A DNA stretch of 64,000 bases from an uncultured Collinsella sp. (GTDB lineage Bacteria; Actinomycetota; Coriobacteriia; Coriobacteriales; Coriobacteriaceae), in NCBI GenBank assembly GCA_902492235.1, contig CABUKS010000002.1, positions 71,254 to 135,253 on the forward strand, read 5' to 3'. This document shows positions 60,312-64,000 of the stretch, piece by piece. Position numbers and translations under genes: made by a program. Positions within the stretch are counted from its first letter, which is position 1, and each line of letters opens with the position of its first letter. Under the pieces are notes generated by a model. That model saw nothing but the letters and a program-made list of their open reading frames with translations, had not been told where the DNA came from and made no database searches.

Positions 60312-62552
60312 CTATTTCTTAAACCGTGCACCCTGGCGTTTTCTGCCCGATGCGAACGTGGAACCCTTGCGGGCCTGCGAACGTAAGCGCTCGATCGTCT
60401 CGTCCTCAGACGCACCCTCGAGCATCGCCCGAATCTGAACGACGGCATCGCGCAGGCGCGCCGCCTCCTCAAAGTCCATGGCGGCAGAAGCGTTGCGCAT
60501 ATCCTCTTCCATGGTTTCGACGATCCGCACAAGCTCGTCATGCGGCAGTTCTTCCAACTGCTCCGCAAGTGTCTGCTCGGGTGCCACCGTTTCCGGCACG
60601 CCGCCCTCGCCCGACTCATCGGGCGTATAGAATGCGCCATGGCCAAGGGAGTCGCCCTTCGAGCGCCCCTTGGAACCCACGGTTTTTTCGGCTTCGGCAA
60701 TAAAACTTGAGATGTCGTTGATGGCTTTGCGCACCGTCTTGGGCACAATGCCATGCTCTTCGTTATATGCCATCTGAATCTCGCGACGGCGCTGCGTCTC
60801 CTCGATGGCCTCTTTCATCGAATCGGTCACAACGTCCGCATACATGATGACTTCGCCATCGGCGTTACGGGCCGCGCGGCCAATCGTCTGAATCAGCGAA
60901 CGGCGGTTACGCAAGAAGCCTTCCTTATCGGCGTCGAGAATTGCCACCAGTGAGACCTCGGGAAGATCCAAGCCCTCGCGGAGCAGGTTGATGCCAACGA
61001 GAACATCGATCTTTCCCTCGCGCAGCGTTCGCAGGATCTCGACACGGTCCATCGTCGCTGTATCAGAATGCATGTAATTGACCTTAATGCCGGCATCAAG
61101 CAGATGGTCGGTCAGGTCCTCGGCCATGCGTTTGGTCAACGTGGTCACCAGCACGCGCTCCTTGCGGGCAACGCGCTCGCGAATCTCGTCCTCAAGATCG
61201 TCAATCTGGCCTCGGACCGGACGAACGTCGATCTTGGGATCGAGCAGGCCGGTCGGACGAATGATCTGCTCCACGTCGTTTTGGCTCACCCGCAGCTCGT
61301 AATCGCCCGGCGTGGCCGAAACATAGATAAACTGGGGTATCCTTGCCTCAAACTCATCGAAACGAAGCGGGCGGTTATCGAGCGCCGAGGGCAGGCGAAA
61401 ACCGTGTTCCACCAGCGTCACCTTACGCGAGCGGTCACCTTCGTGCATGCCGCGAATCTGCGGCACCGTCACATGGCTCTCATCGATGACGCAGAGCATA
61501 TCCTTGGGAAAGTAATCGATTAGGGTAAACGGCGGCTCACCCGGCTTGCGACCGTCCAGATGACGCGAGTAGTTCTCGATGCCGTTGCAAAAGCCCATCG
61601 TCTCGAGCATCTCAAGATCATAATCGGTGCGCTGCTGCAGACGCTGCGCCTCGAGCAACTTGTCGGTCGCCTTGAGCTCCGCCACGCGCTTCTCGCACTC
61701 TTCGCTGATCGATTTCAGAGCCGCCTTGACCTTCGGCTTCTCGGTCACGTAGTGCGATGCCGGCCATACGGGGATGGCCTCGTACTCACGAAGCATCTCA
61801 CCGGTGACCTCATCGATCTCGGCAATCAGCTCGACCTCGTCGCCAAAGAACTCAAACCGCAACGGATGCTCGGCATAAGGCGGATACACGTCGACAACAT
61901 CGCCGCGCACGCGGAACGTGCCGCGTGCCAGGTCATAGTCATTGCGATCATATTGAATGTCGATAAGTGCATGGATAAAGTCATCGCGCTCGAGCGGCAC
62001 CTTCTTGTCGACGTTTGGAGCCAGACCCGCATAGTCCTCAGGAGAGCCAATGCCATAGATACACGAGACCGATGCAACAACGATCACATCGCGTCGAGAG
62101 AGCAGTGACGCGGTCGCCTGATGTCGCAGCATCTCGACCTCTTCGTTAATCGAGGAGTCTTTCTCGATATATGTATCGCTTTGCGGCACATACGCCTCGG
62201 GCTGATAGTAGTCGTAGTACGAGACGAAGTAGACCACAGCGTTGTTGGGAAAGAACTCTTTGAGCTCGCTCGCAAGCTGAGCGGCGAGCGTTTTATTCGG
62301 AGCCATGACCAGCGTCGGCTTTCCCAGGGCCTCAATAGTCTTTGCCATCGTGAAGGTCTTGCCCGAACCAGTCACGCCCAGCAAAACCTGATAGCGGTCT
62401 CCGTCCCTCACGCCCTGCACAAGCGACTCAATGGCCTTAGGCTGGGAACCGGCAGGCTCATAGGGAGACACGACCTTAAACGGCACGTCGGAGCCTTCAA
62501 CGCCAAAGCGCTTAAGTTCACCACCAACGCGTTCTACTTCAAATTCCGCCAT
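60312..62552 (-). CDS. uvrB: Excinuclease ABC subunit B
   Basis: Damage-verifying helicase-like subunit of nucleotide excision repair. 746 residues. Walker A GVTGSGKTFTMA, the damage-probing hairpin YYDYYQPEAYVPQSDTYIEK, helicase motif DESHVTVPQ, and a C-terminal UVR domain (MDFEEAARLRDAVVQIRAML) that binds UvrC. The last 40 residues are a basic tail. TAGGAG precedes the ATG. Confidence 0.98.
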   Translation of the reverse strand: MAEFEVERVGGELKRFGVEGSDVPFKVVSPYEPAGSQPKAIESLVQGVRDGDRYQVLLGVTGSGKTFTMAKTIEALGKPTLVMAPNKTLAAQLASELKEFFPNNAVVYFVSYYDYYQPEAYVPQSDTYIEKDSSINEEVEMLRHQATASLLSRRDVIVVASVSCIYGIGSPEDYAGLAPNVDKKVPLERDDFIHALIDIQYDRNDYDLARGTFRVRGDVVDVYPPYAEHPLRFEFFGDEVELIAEIDEVTGEMLREYEAIPVWPASHYVTEKPKVKAALKSISEECEKRVAELKATDKLLEAQRLQQRTDYDLEMLETMGFCNGIENYSRHLDGRKPGEPPFTLIDYFPKDMLCVIDESHVTVPQIRGMHEGDRSRKVTLVEHGFRLPSALDNRPLRFDEFEARIPQFIYVSATPGDYELRVSQNDVEQIIRPTGLLDPKIDVRPVRGQIDDLEDEIRERVARKERVLVTTLTKRMAEDLTDHLLDAGIKVNYMHSDTATMDRVEILRTLREGKIDVLVGINLLREGLDLPEVSLVAILDADKEGFLRNRRSLIQTIGRAARNADGEVIMYADVVTDSMKEAIEETQRRREIQMAYNEEHGIVPKTVRKAINDISSFIAEAEKTVGSKGRSKGDSLGHGAFYTPDESGEGGVPETVAPEQTLAEQLEELPHDELVRIVETMEEDMRNASAAMDFEEAARLRDAVVQIRAMLEGASEDETIERLRSQARKGSTFASGRKRQGARFKK

Positions 62553-62603
62553 GGATACTCCTAACTCATATATCTGCAGTATACGCAGGCGGCAGGCATA
62601 GTC

Positions 62604-63185
62604 CTATACGAACCGATCGGGATAGAGGGTCTTGTAGCGAACCCAGGCATTATTGACACGAATCAGATACGCCTGCGTCTCGGGAAAGGTGATTGCATTA
62701 TGAAGCGACGTACTCTGCTGCGCCCATCCGTCGACATTGCCCATGCCGGCGTTATAGGCGGCAATGGCACTGTCAGTCGACCCGTTAAAATACGCTAGAA
62801 GATACGAGAGATACGCACAGCCAAACTCGATATTCGTAGCCGGATCGTTAAGGTTGTCGGCCGAATACTCGCCACCGTCGACAAGGCCCTTGGCGATCAT
62901 ATCCTGGGCAGTCTCGGGCATCAGCTGCATCAATCCCTGAGCACCCTGATTCGACTCGGCCTCGGGATCCCAGTTCGATTCAGACTTAATGACAGCGCAC
63001 ACCAGATACGGATCCAGATTATGCGAAATACTGGATTGCTTTACATACGCCTCGTAGTCAATCGGATACAGCGGCTTAAAGAAAGCGGCAGGAGCATACG
63101 AGTAAACGAATGAGATAAGGCCGAAGGCAAAAACGGCAGCCAGCGGTATAAGGCGATACCACGTAAGGAAACGTGTCTTAGGCAT
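62604..63185 (-). CDS. Membrane-anchored lytic transglycosylase (SLT/GH23)
   Basis: 193 residues from the ATG at 63185. One N-terminal membrane segment (12-30, LIPLAAVFAFGLISFVYSY) anchors an SLT domain. Catalytic Glu69 in IKSESNWDPEAES, then GAQGLMQLMPETA and AYNAGMGNVDGW, match Slt70-like enzymes that cleave peptidoglycan with 1,6-anhydro product. GGAGGAGG precedes the ATG. The start overlaps the coaE stop by 8 bases (ATGCCTAA). Confidence 0.94.
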   Translation of the reverse strand: MPKTRFLTWYRLIPLAAVFAFGLISFVYSYAPAAFFKPLYPIDYEAYVKQSSISHNLDPYLVCAVIKSESNWDPEAESNQGAQGLMQLMPETAQDMIAKGLVDGGEYSADNLNDPATNIEFGCAYLSYLLAYFNGSTDSAIAAYNAGMGNVDGWAQQSTSLHNAITFPETQAYLIRVNNAWVRYKTLYPDRFV

Positions 63186-63819
63186 CGGCCTCCTCCTTAT
63201 CCAATACATCCCCGAACCCATGGCATGCAAGCCATGAGTCAAGCTGCTCAAAGAGCGAATTATCGCCTGAGGCATTATCAATCACCGTTGTAGCGAGATT
63301 GCACAGCGCAGACTCATCGGGCTGACAAGCAGAACGGGCATCGAAATCAGATGGCTCCATGCCACGTTGAATAGCGCGCTCGCGACGAACTGACAAAGGG
63401 GCGCTGATGACCAGAATTTCATCAGCCAAGCCAAATGCATCCTCAAAACCAGTCGGAGCAGAAACCTCGACCACCGCAAAGCGATAACGAGGAGATGAAA
63501 CCGTACAACAAACCGGATCGAGAATCCTAAGCGAAAGCTGTTCAATGAGAACGGGATGCACAATGCCATTGAGCCGTGCGACCGAATCAGGAGAAGCAAA
63601 AGCTCGAGAAGCGAGGATGCTGCGGCGAATGCCGCCATCCTCATCCAAAATGTCCCAACCGAATTCATCCGCGAGAGCATTGACGATATCAGAGCCCGGC
63701 ACATACAGCGATTTTGCAAGCTCATCCAGATCGATTAGCATAGCGCCACGAGATTTGAAATAGCGGCAGGCAGTCGACTTACCCGAAGCAATATTGCCCA
63801 AGACAAATACGGTAAACAT
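63178..63819 (-). CDS. coaE: Dephospho-CoA kinase
   Basis: Final step of coenzyme A synthesis. 213 residues from the ATG at 63819, with GGAGGG upstream. The P-loop is GNIASGKST (8-16), with IDLDELAKSLYVPG and LNGIVHPVLIEQL following. The sequence is a little diverged (SAPLSVRRERAIQRG in the lid). It starts the conserved coaE-uvrB-uvrA order, with the transglycosylase gene inserted. Confidence 0.92.
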   Translation of the reverse strand: MFTVFVLGNIASGKSTACRYFKSRGAMLIDLDELAKSLYVPGSDIVNALADEFGWDILDEDGGIRRSILASRAFASPDSVARLNGIVHPVLIEQLSLRILDPVCCTVSSPRYRFAVVEVSAPTGFEDAFGLADEILVISAPLSVRRERAIQRGMEPSDFDARSACQPDESALCNLATTVIDNASGDNSLFEQLDSWLACHGFGDVLDKEEADA

Positions 63820-63951
63820 CAAGCCCTCCCTAACGCCAATGCGAGTAATTATCGCTCAAATACACTAGATGGACTCAAAATACAGCCAAACAGTAAGAGC
63901 ACATATGGGGGAGCTAGGTCCAAAAGTATAACGTGTATACAACGCAAAAAA
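63820..63951. other. Region upstream of coaE
   Basis: No gene. GATAAT near 63846-63851 (minus strand) is a plausible -10; TTGAGT 19 bp upstream is a poorly spaced -35. Confidence 0.35.
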
Positions 63952-63975
63952 GGGGGAGGCCGCGAGGCCTCCCCC
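63946..63975 (-). terminator. Terminator of a gene beyond the right edge
   Basis: A ten-bp perfect stem GGGGGAGGCC/GGCCTCCCCC (63952-63975) with a 4-nt loop and six T on the minus strand. It must belong to a minus-strand gene located right of the window. Confidence 0.88.
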
Positions 63976-64000
63976 TTCTTCAGTTTCGGATGACGGCTCG

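Noticed and set aside
1..64000. CRISPR arrays, prophage or plasmid origin
   Set aside because: No regularly spaced repeat array, cas genes, phage structural genes, integrase or replication genes were seen.

Overview
The window is a GC-rich bacterial chromosome segment that reads as a Coriobacteriia genome, most likely Collinsella or a close relative. This is inference from gene content and order, not a database match. Support: WhiA and RapZ encoded together, a glycolytic run gap-pgk-tpiA-gpmI-secG, an anaerobic class III ribonucleotide reductase, no respiratory genes, tRNA genes with encoded CCA, and peptide-type ABC transporters. Almost all genes lie on the minus strand.

Layout. 1-10.5 kb: a methionine-biosynthesis sulfhydrylase cut by the left edge, a LysR regulator, RNase HI, an oxidoreductase, an acylphosphatase, a Fur/PerR-type repressor, a Cof phosphatase, a UreE-like/FKBP pair, an M19 dipeptidase, a YgjP-type peptidase and a folate operon (folE, HD-domain protein, folB). 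10.5-14.1 kb: nrdG and nrdD with an NrdR box. 14.4-20.4 kb: five tRNA genes around a GH13 alpha-glucosidase and a partner-switching pair (PAS-GAF-PP2C phosphatase plus a fused STAS-kinase protein). 20.9-26.9 kb: an oppABCDF oligopeptide transporter. 27.2-35.3 kb: secG, a REP-type tyrosine transposase with flanking inverted repeats, gpmI, tpiA, pgk, gap, whiA, rapZ. 35.4-45.8 kb: a probable sialic-acid operon (peptide-type ABC transporter with a permease-ATPase fusion, two CE7 esterase-family proteins, nanA, nanK, nanE). 46-63.8 kb: uvrC, murJ, ybaK, uvrA, uvrB, a lytic transglycosylase and coaE on the minus strand, interrupted by a plus-strand block (LtaS-like synthase, mrp, two flavoproteins).

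The order coaE-uvrB-uvrA-uvrC-rapZ-whiA-gap-pgk-tpiA-secG is a conserved backbone in many Gram-positive genomes. Here it is opened by the sialic-acid operon between uvrC and rapZ and by the plus-strand block between uvrB and uvrA.

The most unusual signal is not a protein. Four long hairpin elements (11161-11244, 11424-11560, 20499-20623, 20805-20931) have unrelated but self-complementary stems and share unpaired internal-loop motifs. In two of them the apical loop is also the same. They occur as two divergently oriented pairs with almost the same spacing (179 and 181 bp). A separate four-stem structure capped by a UUCG loop sits between nanK and nanE, and the three tRNA promoters share a T6/A6 palindrome touching the -35 box.
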